From assembly GCA_964058845.1 (NCBI GenBank), contig CAXKVR010000319.1, positions 1 through 33,028 of the forward strand: a DNA stretch of 33,028 nucleotides. Reading direction: 5' to 3'. Position numbers and translations under genes: made by a program. The notes under the pieces are model-generated. The model ran no database searches. It had not been told where the DNA came from and saw only the letters and a program-made list of their open reading frames with translations. This DNA is from Carex sylvatica (taxonomy: Eukaryota > Streptophyta > Magnoliopsida > Poales > Cyperaceae). Positions within the stretch are counted from its first letter, which is position 1. The number at the start of each line of letters is the position of its first letter. Shown one piece after another: positions 1 to 9,132 of this stretch.

Positions 1-483
1 GATTTTCTGACAATGATGAGATCATTGTGCAAGTCACTGGGATGGGATGATTGTGCAAGCTCTTCATCTGAGCAACCTGTAAAGACAATTAATCAAAGAC
101 CATATTACGAAGGTTTTCATCTGACCATATTTCATTGCTTATATTATGAAGGTTTCCTCAAAAAGACCATATTTACAAATCAGTCAAAGAAAACCAATTG
201 ACATATCAAAATACGAGTTATTGGAGGAAATCTAGTTCAACATATCAGAATTTTCGGTTCAAACTTGACATATCACACAAATTAGCATATCAACCGCTTG
301 CGATGTCAAATTTCAAATTCTACCGTTGAACACAAATAAGTCATGAAAACATGCTTTGATATGGAAGTGGACCGCGTAATTATTGCATTTATTGTCCATC
401 TGTCCTACCTTACATCTTAATTTCTACTTGGATAATAAAATCATAAAGAAGTTAATACTATTGAAAAGCCGCAAGCTTAATAG

Positions 484-710
484 TTTATGCTAAATCATTT
501 TAAAAATTGTTGATTCAACGATAACTTAACAAAACAGTAAAAATAGAAGTCACTGTTGAATCAGCGATTTTCAAAGTGATTTAATAAATAGTAAAAAAAA
601 TTAGAAAAATGTAAAATTTGGTCTCCAAGCATATTTCAATATAGATATCACATCTAACGGTTCAGATCGATTTTTTGAATTTTAAAATTTCAAATTTAAA
701 CTGATAATAC
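484..710. mobile_element. Degraded relative of the 8272-8690 foldback
   Basis: GAATCAGCGATTTTCAAAGTG, the TTTAATAAATAGTAAAAAAA tract and TTGGTCTCCAAGCATAT match one arm of the intact foldback at 8272-8690. A shorter, diverged inverted partner (TAAATCATTTTAAAAATTGT...) lies at about 490-530. Outer ends are eroded. Confidence 0.6.
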
Positions 711-737
711 TTCGACCCATATACTACCAAAAGCATA

Positions 738-765
738 CTAGTATATATATATATATATATATATT
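738..765 (+). repeat. (AT)n microsatellite
   Basis: About 12 AT units following ACTAGT; self-complementary, with no associated gene. Confidence 0.9.
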
Positions 766-1712
766 TACAAACATCATTGACGAACTGTGTGACTCAGCGT
801 GTCGTCTGACTCCACCACCCCGTTGACTCTGGTTTCGTACCAAAACATTCATAATAAGACTCTATGATCAACATGCTAAACACAATCTATTATTCCCCTT
901 AATGCGTAAACCTTTTTGTAATATTCCCTGAAAGTACCTGAAATTGCGTGACATATTAGAGGGTGGTTAGCACGTCACTGGTGTAACACCTGGACCAATT
1001 GACCCTCGGCCTAACGGCTATTTTCATTTTGGGCTCAATACTTGGACCACAAATCAATGGGCCTATTATACTTGGGGTCCCGTCTTGTAGAGATTTTCTA
1101 AAATAGTTTGTTGTACCTTTTTTTTTCTCTAAAAAATAAAATTAAAAAAGCAGAGCAAATATTCTTTTCAGGCAATCTTTTTAAAAGTTCTTCCTTAAGC
1201 CAAGAATTAACCAAGTTCGTAATTAATATAACATCTTAAAATATAGGAAACAATAATTGCAGTTATAAGATCGATTCGTATTAATTATTTGTTGCCGACT
1301 GATATTTTATGTTATCAACTTTTGATAATTGATCCGTTTGTATACCATTTATTTTAAATTTTTGGGGTTGACTAGCGATTCATTGCAAATATTTGTACGA
1401 ACGGGCTTTGATGTGTGGTCCTGTTGGTGAGCATCTTTTGATTTTCTGTAACTTTGTAAGTGTAAAAGACGCACAAGAGCTTCCATGCATTTGTACAAGT
1501 ACAACAAGCCTATTTGATGTAGTCTCCCTCAACTACTTGTAAATTCGTTTTCTTTTCGTTCAAAACAATGAAAAGTTTAAATATGCATCTTTCGAAGAAA
1601 AAAATTTAGAAAACATATCAGCTCGAATTGGGCTATAATTATATTATCAATAAACAATCACAACTAACATGAACCAAAGGTGCAGCCAATTCAAAGCACT
1701 AATTCTGGAAAT

Positions 1713-1795
1713 TAAAATTAAGTCCATATATATTTTTTTAATAAAATTAAGTCTATATATTTTTTGATAATAAAATTAAGTCTATATATTAGTAA
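1713..1795 (+). repeat. Tandem repeat, three units of about 30 bp
   Basis: Three consecutive copies of an AAAATTAAGTCTATATAT unit followed by a T-rich spacer and TAATA, slightly diverged. Confidence 0.75.
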
Positions 1796-1820
1796 GGTAT
1801 ATATATTCTTAATTTCTTAT

Positions 1821-2306
1821 ATCGAGTAGAACTAGGGTGTTCTTAAGTTCATCAAGTCTCTTTGTGAACTTAAGTCTAAAATCCGTCAAATCGACTTCAA
1901 ATGACAAATTCAAATCGTTAAAATTCGCATACCTTACGAGTGGTGTCTACATGTAAAATATATATATATCTATTGAAATTAAATTTGCATAAAGTCAAGT
2001 GGTCAAAAAACGTTCAAAAAATGAATGCATTGGAATTAATTTATTAACCTTCTAATTTTAACTGCTTGACTTTATACTAAATTAATTCGAATGTTCAAAA
2101 TTTTCACATGTAAATACATCATTCGAAAGATGAAGGATTTTGGTGAACTTAAGAACAACCAAGTTCTTTTTTTTTTTGAAAACTTTCGCAGAAACTGCGA
2201 AATCGTGAGGAAAAATCAAGCTCTCGACCTTTGAGTACAATAACTCTAGAATTTTTTTCTAACCAATTGTACTACCTCTCCTTTCTTAGAACAACCTAGT
2301 TTTATT
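1821..2306. mobile_element. Foldback MITE with a SINE inserted in its right end
   Basis: Left end AGAACTAGGGTGTTCTTAAG and inverted right end AGAACTTGGTTGTTCTTAAG (near 2145-2166) define TIRs of about 25-30 bases. The right end is split and duplicated by a SINE insertion, so part of it reappears at 2285-2306. Two other copies of the left half lie at 7372 and 20537. Confidence 0.7.
2166..2284 (-). mobile_element. tRNA-derived SINE, about 119 bp, poly(A) end, 17-bp TSD
   Basis: Read on the minus strand it starts GAAAGGAGAGGTAGTACAAT and TGGTTAG (tRNA A-box region, plus 2260-2277), followed 30-45 bases later by GGTCGAGAGCTTGA (B-box-like, plus 2216-2229), a small hairpin (CGCAGTTTCTGCG) and a run of A residues. 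Flanking copies CTTAAGAACAACCAAGTT (2148-2165) and CTTAGAACAACCTAGTT (2285-2301) are the target duplication, imperfect at three positions. The structure is that of a short plant SINE made by RNA polymerase III and moved by LINE machinery. Confidence 0.75.
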
Positions 2307-2634
2307 CTCTTATATCAGTCTAGTCTTATTTCAGCTCAGAACAAATTTGGTACCCATTGTCATTCGCAGACCAATTTAGAAGAACAAAAAACTCATTCAG
2401 AGCACGAAAAGCGCCAGAACCGTTTAGAAAAAAACAAATACGAATCTGTTTAGTGCGCAAAGCGCGATTTGGAGAAAAAAGAGAGAGATTCGTTGGAAGG
2501 AAAAAAAAAAAAAAACAGAGCGCGATTTGAAAGGAGAAAATAGTGATTAATTAGTTCATCCCACCTTCGGAAAAACATGTGGCTATGCGGTGACCGTAGA
2601 TCACTCTGGATTTTAATTGTCAATATATAAATAT

Positions 2635-2814
2635 GAAAATCCATAGTCTCTGAGATAACATAATATTTGTGTTTGAATCACGGTCGTCAATTGGAATCTG
2701 AATCAATCCGATCCGAGATGAAACACGCAGAGTTATTTCAATAGTCGTGTAGATTCTAATTGGACGGTCCAGATTCAAACACAAATCTTCTGTTATCTTA
2801 GCTGATATGAATTC
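2635..2814. mobile_element. MULE-type MITE, about 180 bp
   Basis: Left GAGATAACATAATATTTGTG and inverted right AAGATAACAGAAGATTTGTG continue into GTTTGAATC as TIRs of about 43 bases; the right end is GAATTC-like. Flanks ATAAATATG and CTAAATAAG could be a worn 9-bp duplication (7 of 9). Confidence 0.6.
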
Positions 2815-2992
2815 TAAATAAGAGGCGAGGTGGCAAGCGTTAAAATAATATATATGATGCCTGGATAGCGGACACAGTAGTAAGTAGTAACAGTACTTGC
2901 ACGCGTATCCATGTGATTTAATAATAAAAAAATATCCATGAGAATTGTCTCGATTTGAACGTGTCACGTACCTCTAGGCTCTAGCTCTAGTA

Positions 2993-3181
2993 AATTCGTA
3001 TCCTCTGCATTAACTAAAAAAAATCTTTTGAGTTAATGTATCCGGAACGTCTGATCAGCACTAAAATTAAAGACCTCCTGTGTTATAGGCAGAGCACCGA
3101 ATGAGTTCTGTTTATAATCGGACGGATGATATCTATTAACTCAAACGATATTCTTTTGAGTTAATGCAGAAGATTCGGACT
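2993..3181. mobile_element. MULE-type MITE, 189 bp, GAATTCGTATCC family
   Basis: Left AATTCGTATCCTCTGCATTA and inverted right AGTCCGAATCTTCTGCATTA, both followed by ACT and internal TTTTGAGTTAAT blocks, form TIRs of at least 24 bases. Flanking GCTCTAGTA (2984-2992) and CCTCTAGTA (3182-3190) form a 9-bp duplication with one mismatch. Confidence 0.75.
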
Positions 3182-3202
3182 CCTCTAGTATGGTGTCAAT
3201 GG

Positions 3203-3540
3203 CGAATTTTTTTTTATAAACCATAATTAGAAAAAATATATTTTTTATCAAAATCAATTTTTTTTTACAAAAGTTGGACTGAAATATTATTTTGATCTTT
3301 AATTTTTTTTCTAGATCAAAATAATATTTCGATCCCAGCTGTTTTTATTGATTTCGAGAATAAAATATGTTGAAAAATTATAAAAATACTTGAGACTAAA
3401 TTGCTATTTCGGTCCAAATATATATATATATATTTCGAGATCGAAATGACATTTCGGTCCTTATGGTTTATGTAAAAAAAAAATCATATTGGTTTGGCAA
3501 AAATCTTTTTTTTCTAATTATGATTTATAAAAAAAATTCG
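3203..3540. mobile_element. AT-rich MITE, about 338 bp, with an internal perfect hairpin
   Basis: Ends CGAATTTTTTTTTATAAACC and, inverted, CGAATTTTTTTTATAAATCA share about 35 bases. Inside, GAAATATTATTTTGATC and its exact inverse (about 3281-3333) form a 17-bp stem. TCAAT occurs on both outer sides, a possible remnant of the duplication. It abuts the MITE at 2993-3181. Confidence 0.6.
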
Positions 3541-3905
3541 TCAATAACACCCTTTTATCCATTTATTCGACTAATATTGTACTCGAAAACACAGATAAAC
3601 GTAAGATTTTTTTTTTCGTTAGCTTATCCATTATCGTATAAGATGATTTAAAAAAATATAATTATATATAGATATATATTTTGTATAAAGATAATACATA
3701 ATACAATAAATTTTTGTATTTTGTTAAATTTTCATAATACAAATTAGTTGTATTTATTATTATTTTTTGTATCGAATAATATTTTATCGGAAGAACAAAT
3801 TAATAAGATGCCAATAGCACTTTTTTATCCGTTTATCCGATTTGTACTGTATTCGAAAATACGGATAAGAGTAAAGATTTTTTTTCGTTATCAGTACGAG
3901 TACGG
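3541..3905 (+). repeat. Dispersed direct repeat, two copies of about 90 bp
   Basis: Copy 1 (about 3541-3640) and copy 2 (about 3810-3905) share CAATA-CAC, TTTTATCC-TTTAT-CGA, TGTACT-TATTCGAAAA, ACG-ATAA and a T tract ending TTCGTTA. The 170 bases between are AT-rich. Short ORFs in each copy read alike only because of the duplication. Confidence 0.65.
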
Positions 3906-4188
3906 ATATGAAAATGCCTCCACCCAATCCGTACCATATCCCTTCCCCTTGACGGAAACAAATCTGCTGCGATCCGAATTGGATGAACAGTACTCTAAAA
4001 TTCCTGCTTTTTCAAATCCAACTGTCGATTTATTTTGAGATGCGTGCACAAAAAAACTATTTGGAAATGGCGTGCACAGAAAAAGTTGAACGGTTAGATT
4101 TGAAAAAATATAGATTTCAGGGTACTGTTTATCAAATTCGAATCGCAGCAGATTTCATTCCTCCCCTTGGCACCCCTAACCTCCCTGC

Positions 4189-4397
4189 GAATTCGAATCC
4201 TCCAAGGTATCTGGCTCAAACAAATTATAAACGGACGCCCAAATTAGTTCGTTTAATTTAGCACGAATCTCAAAACGAATCTCTATAATGTTTATAAGTA
4301 TCAGATTGACTTTAGTACGGCTGGAATTAATCTAAGCCATCCGTGTGTAATTCGATTGTAATTTGTTTGAGTTAGATATCTGGGAGGATACGAATTC
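4189..4397. mobile_element. MITE, 209 bp, GAATTCGTATCC family
   Basis: Left GAATTCGAATCCTCCAAGGT and inverted right GAATTCGTATCCTCCCAGAT are followed on both sides by ATCT-CTCAAACAAATTA, TIRs of about 40-50 bases. No clear 9-bp duplication remains. Inner sequence (AATTAGTTC...AATTTAGCAC) matches the MITE at 16466-16660. Confidence 0.75.
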
Positions 4398-4937
4398 GGC
4401 TCCAGTTCTCTCTGCTTTTGGCAAATTTGTTGGTATCGTTCTGAATAAATAAGATGAAAAGGCAAGACTCAGCAAATGTGAAAAACAAAATAAAACAACG
4501 ATATCTCTCTTGAACTTGTATTTATTTATTTTTGATAATCTATTTAAATGAATTCCATTGAGCACATCAAAAAGCGCCAATTTAGGGTGTGCTCTACAAA
4601 TTCAAAAAGAAAGAGAGGAGATGGAAGAAGTAAAAGAAAGAGCTATCTTTCAAATCGGAACGTAAATATTAAGGAGAACTCTATTCACTCTTATATCTTG
4701 ATTTTTCTTCATTACTCTTAGCTTCTCTTCAGAATATTAATTTGTGAAGCAAATAAACATACTTGAGCAATCCAATCACTCCTTCTCTCTCCTCTCCTCT
4801 CTCATCCCTCCTCATTTGAAGCACATCCTTAATTACTCCTTCTTGATGAATGCATGTGACAAAGGTGAGAGATGCAATCACATTTGAATTAAATCTCCTT
4901 CACACCCTCCGCCTCTCAACACACCTCCAACCTCGCC
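4398..4937. other. No gene; C/T-rich stretch bordering the MULE
   Basis: From about 4780 to the duplication at 4938, and again from 7012 to about 7100 after it, the sequence is rich in CTC and TCC. Rejoined across the MULE these flanks look like one pyrimidine-rich leader, as in a plant 5' UTR, but no coding exon follows. Confidence 0.4.
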
Positions 4938-4946
4938 TTCTCTTCC

Positions 4947-5165
4947 CCAAAATTTTTAAATATACCATTATCTCAAAATTAATAAACCAAAACGCCATTT
5001 TTTGGCAAGAATTTTAAAAATATCATGGCCGCTTCTAGGGAAAGCGAGCTGCATCTAGGAAAAGCGGACAGTATTTTGCGCAGCTTCGGGTGGCAGCGGG
5101 CACACTGACCGGATCGTGGGACAGCGACCCAACCTCCCATTTTTATATAAACGAGAAAAGAGAGA
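4947..5165 (+). repeat. Left TIR of the 2.07-kb MULE, with inward TATA box
   Basis: Inverted copy of 6760-7011 at an identity that is easy to align by eye. A TATATAA box at 5144-5150 points into the element. Downstream, a possible short GT-AG intron (donor GTAAGT near 5213, acceptor TTTTCAG near 5267) suggests a transcript could start here; no ORF follows. Confidence 0.75.
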
Positions 5166-5612
5166 GAGAGACTCATTTCAACACAGATTTTTACCGAATC
5201 TCAGCTGAACTGTAAGTTTTTTTTGTTATTAATACTAACAATACATTTTTGTTATTAAATTTTCAGGTTGAGAAAAAGGCAAGCAATGCATTTTTATCCA
5301 CTAGTCAAATTTAGACTGTGATTGCATTACTCGTTTGTTGTATTATTTTGAAGAACATTATTTAGGCTCACTATTATTGTTTGTTTTGATTTATTTGTTA
5401 TTTTTTGTTGTTTTATTGTTTGTTTTAAAAATCGTTACGTTTAGATTTACTGTGACGAAAAAATAATGAAAGATAAAAGCGAAATAGTACGATAAATAAA
5501 CTGTATCCGACAAAAATAAGCATCCTGATATAATAAATCACAATATCTGACAACTCTAGAGTAAAAAAAAAGTACAAAAACAAACAACAACCTTAAAGTC
5601 AGAAGGATTGAA

Positions 5613-6326
5613 TGGCTACCTTGCCCTCCTGGTCCTCAAACCCCGAATCCGCACTGCGAGTGGCGTGTGGTCGAGAGAATCATCTGACTCAGCGGCCTGA
5701 ACCTCGTCAATCTCGGATGTCTGTTAGACTGCAGGACCAAATACAACTGTCTGTCCAGACTCAACCGTCGGTAACATACCTTAAGCAGCTCTCATGATAG
5801 GATCATCCATGGAGATGCCAGGAAAGTACGAGACGGGATGATACTGTGTGGAGGTGTCAGTGAGTCTTGAGACGCCATCGCTCAATGAGCCCAGAGCACA
5901 ATCCTGGATCGGCAATCTCCTCGGCTATCTGGGATAGCTGGTACAATCTCATGGCACGCAACGTCCCTGCATAGGCCGTCTGGTTCTGAAGCCACACCTT
6001 GTTGTGGTGTACCGTAACTGCATCTAGTCTCTAAATTAAAAAAAATGTCAAATCATTCAAATATTCATATAAATAAAATTTGTTATAATTATAATTTTAT
6101 TAATAATATAAAACTTATCCCAGTGGCAGTCTCCTAAGATACGGTGTTCCGCGTTCGGGTACCAGAGAAAGTCTGATACCCGATCAGTGCGGTGCCGAAT
6201 ACCAGGGACCACAGATGTGAACGCCGCATCGACGTACTGTGACATCTCATACGGAGTGGGTATAACTGATGCACCTTCACTAGAAGAAGGTACGTCCCTA
6301 CTAGAAGACGGTCTCATAGATGTCAT
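5613..6326 (-). pseudogene. Decayed plant mobile domain (PMD/MAIN-like) gene
   Basis: Minus-strand reading from 6326 gives MTSMRPSSSRDVPSSSEG and a tract with FLWYPNAEHRILGDCHW. After an AT-rich, intron-like gap, reading resumes at about 6030 with VWLQNQTAYAGTLRAMRLYQ, then LSQIAEEIADPGLCSGLIERWRLKTH and a stop (TGA near 5858). The L..L.QIA...D..L...L.ERWR.ETH pattern is the start of the plant mobile domain, found in MAIN-type proteins and in MULE and Gypsy elements. The rest of the domain is missing; another frame resumes with LTDTSTQYHPVSYFPGISMD, and a tail resembling a C-terminus ends near 5613. The expected GT donor near 6115 reads GATAAG. Stops, frame changes and an internal deletion mean it is not functional. 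Confidence 0.6.
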
Positions 6327-6618
6327 GTTGTATTTTATATTTTGGTCTTATTAGGATTTGAAATTAAATTTCGTAAAATTAACCTAATTATAATTTGAGT
6401 ATTAATCTAAACATAATTGGTGTTAATTTGGGTCTAATTTGGTATTTTATTATGGTCTAATTTGTTCTGGTAAAAATAATTACTTTTGATAAAATAAACT
6501 AATTATTTTGATTAATGAGTAATTACATGGTCCCAAATTTAGGTGACAAATTTAAATCATAAAATCTAATTTTGATAAATAACTAAATTTGGTCACAAAT
6601 CTAAATCATAAAGTCAAA

Positions 6619-6672
6619 TCCTAAACCCTAAATCCTAAACCCTACTTCTACTCCTACTCCTACTCCTACTCT
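6619..6672 (+). repeat. Telomere-like CCCTAAA motifs and (CTACTC)n microsatellite
   Basis: Two CCCTAAA-like heptamers alternate with TCCTAAA (6619-6645), running directly into four to five CTACTC/TACTCC units. Too short for an interstitial telomere; a simple repeat. Confidence 0.7.
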
Positions 6673-6759
6673 AAACTAAAATTTAAAATTAAAAAGAAGA
6701 AAAAATTATTTGATTTGAAGGGATAAAAAATCAAATGAGATTGTGGTAAAAAAACGTAA

Positions 6760-7011
6760 CAGCGGCCACTATTTATAGAGTGGGGGGTGGCCGCTGTCTC
6801 ATGATCCAGCCATGGGTGCCCTCTGCCCCCTGAAGAGGCCATGGCCTCTGGACCTAGAAGCGGCCCAAAATACTACCCACTTTCCCTAGATGCAGCCCGC
6901 TTCTAAGTGGCCGCTTTTCCTAGAAGCGGCTATGACATTTTTAAAATTATGACTAAAAAATAACACTTTAGTTTGTTAATTTTGAGATAATGGTATATTT
7001 AAAAATTTCGG
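6760..7011 (-). repeat. Right TIR of the 2.07-kb MULE, with inward TATA box
   Basis: Inverted copy of 4947-5165, with additional GGCCGCTT/AAGCGGCC blocks that make it longer. A TATAAAT box (minus strand, 6771-6777) points toward the mobile-domain fragment and could be its promoter. Confidence 0.75.
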
Positions 7012-7371
7012 TTCTCTTCCCTCTTCAATTCTCGGTCTCCACACAGCCAGCATCACCAGCTCCACATATACTTCAGCAGCTCCTCTCATTTCTAGCTAGC
7101 TAGGTTCTAAATTAATCCAATAATTAACTTGTCAGCTCTAAACTCTTAATTACATTTCAAATAATTAATATCCATATTGGATGTAAGTTAACTTGTTTCT
7201 TTAATGAAACAGACCTTAGACCTTTTTATAAAAAAAATAATAATAATAATATCCTTGTTGTTGTTGCTGAATAAATATGAATTCACATCATATACATATA
7301 TAATCTGATGTTCATGAATAATAAGTGTGTGTAATCCTTTTTTTTATTTTTGTAAATGATAATAATTTAGT

Positions 7372-7690
7372 GTAGAACTATGGTGTTCTTAAGTTCACCA
7401 AGCTCCTTTATGAACTTAATTTTAAAACACATCGAATTAGTTTCAAATAATGAATTGAAACCAATATACCTAAGGCGTGCTACGTCTATATACAAAAAAA
7501 ATAAAAAATTTAACTTAATTTTGTATATAGTCAAGTAATCAACAAATATTCAAAAAATGAATGTATTAAAATTAACTTATAAATATTTTAATTTTGACTG
7601 CTTAATTTTATACTAAATAAATTTTAATTTTTTTTTTTTTTTTACATATCAACACATCATTGTAAGATATATCAGTTTTAAATGAAATAA
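7372..7690 (+). mobile_element. Second copy of the 1821-2306 MITE family
   Basis: Starts GTAGAACTATGGTGTTCTTA and AGTTCACCAAGCTCC, and continues with the same interior (TGAATTGAAACC, TCAAGTAATCAACAAA, GACTGCTTAATTTTATAC, ACATATCAACACATCATT). The right inverted end is lost or too diverged to see. Confidence 0.6.
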
Positions 7691-8271
7691 ACCATATAAG
7701 CGGACAAACTATATTGATGTCATCTCTTTGATCTAATGACTTGAAGCCATAAATGAAATTTCATGCAATTTACTTTTAAGTTGGAACCGTACTAGTGGGC
7801 CTAACCATCTCTATTTTTTTTTTACTGTGAACTTAAGTTGGGAGTCATCGCCATAACGGTCCGTAAATAATAAAAAATTTGTATGATTTAATCAGATGCG
7901 TCCTTCCATCGAATATATTAAGTTTGTCTCTCAAAAAAAAAAAAAAACCTACTTATTTTACAAAAATTAGGAGTGCGGGAATATCATTTTCTAATTTGCA
8001 TTAGCACCAGCTATTACAAATTCAATAAAAAAAATTGAGTGAATATATAATAAATGCAATGCGTTTTAATAAATTCATGAAACAACTAATAAGATATCAA
8101 TGCAATTCAACTTCTGGATAAGTGTAGGTTTCCTACCATTTATTGATTACATTTAGTTCATTTGAAGCGGGTCCCAAATTTGTGATCATCTTAAATTAGA
8201 CATTTATAGTGAATGATTGAATCCAAGTAGCTTAATTAATACCTGATTGAGAAATTAGACCAATAGAACAT

Positions 8272-8690
8272 GAGGAGAGTTTAAATGCACTCAAATTTTT
8301 GTGCACCCAAATGCACCCTATCTTTCAAATTTTTTTTTTTTCGTTTTTAAAGTCCGAGTCAATCCGAACCATTAGATGCTATCTATATATTAAGATGTAC
8401 TTGGAGACCAAATTTTATATTTTTTGAAATTTTTTTACTATTTATTAAGCCACTTTGAAAATCACTGATTTTACATTTTTTGGACCATTGGATCAGCGAT
8501 TTTCAAAGTGGTTTAATAAATAGTAAAAAAGTTTCAAAAAATATAAAATTTTGTCTCCAAGCACATCTTAATATATAGATCACATCTAACGTTTAGATTG
8601 ACTGTTTTGACTTTGAAAACGAAGATAAAAAATATGAAAGATAAAGTGCATTTGAGTACACAAAAATTTGGATGCATTTGAACCCTCCTC
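8272..8690. mobile_element. Foldback MITE, 419 bp, TIRs nearly the full length, 9-bp TSD
   Basis: The two halves are near-perfect inverted copies: both start GAGGAGRGTTYAAATGCA and run through TTGGAGAC-AAATTTTATA and CACTTTGAAAATC to a small central loop near 8470-8490. Flanks are ATAGAACAT (8263-8271) and ATAAAACAT (8691-8699), a 9-bp duplication with one mismatch. This points to a MULE-type foldback. One transcript across it would form a long hairpin. Confidence 0.85.
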
Positions 8691-9132
8691 ATAAAACATT
8701 GTTGTTCACCTTTTTTAATTAAAAATACCAACTAAACTAATTTTCCGTACATTTTCTCTAGTGGCGCTTTCATATGCGTCGACATATATATATATGCATT
8801 TTTTTTTAATACTTTGGATTTAACAAACTACATTTTCTTGCATTATTCGTTGAAATTTCAGAAGATAAATCAGAATAGTTTATTTCATTTTATGTCACGA
8901 GAAATATTTGTCATTTAAAAATAAAAAATAATTTAGAGTGCATTTGATTTTAAGAGATGATGAAAAAAATCAACATAAAGAGAAATTGAAACAAATTCCA
9001 GTTGACACTTGTATGTGTTTTAATAGAATTTTAAAATGTATAATTTTGATGCACATATAAGCTTTGGGGTGATAATAACAAAATTAATGATTCACTCTGT
9101 GCCATGTGAAATTTTATAGATTAAATTATTAA

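Larger units (their letters stand above)
1..1712. other. No gene recognised
   Basis: AT-rich; apart from the degraded foldback at 484-710 and the (AT)n run, I see nothing to support. GGGCTCAATACTTGGACCAC near 1030 and similar G/C-richer text might be old transposon debris. Confidence 0.6.
4947..7011. mobile_element. MULE-like transposon, 2065 bp, long TIRs, 9-bp TSD
   Basis: The ends read CCAAAATTTTTAAATATACC (from 4947) and, inverted, CCGAAATTTTTAAATATACC (from 7011). The inverted repeats extend about 220-250 bases, including matching ATGGCCGCTTCTAGGGAAAG-like blocks. The element is flanked by a perfect 9-bp duplication TTCTCTTCC (4938-4946 and 7012-7020), the size expected of the Mutator superfamily. 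No MURA transposase is visible, so it is non-autonomous. It carries a degraded plant-mobile-domain fragment on the minus strand. Confidence 0.85.

Noticed and set aside
3748..4261. Two overlapping small + strand frames
   Set aside because: They arise from a direct repeat and the left arm of a MITE, with AT-driven composition.
6619..6645. Interstitial telomere from CCCTAAA motifs
   Set aside because: Only two exact heptamers mixed with TCCTAAA; too short.
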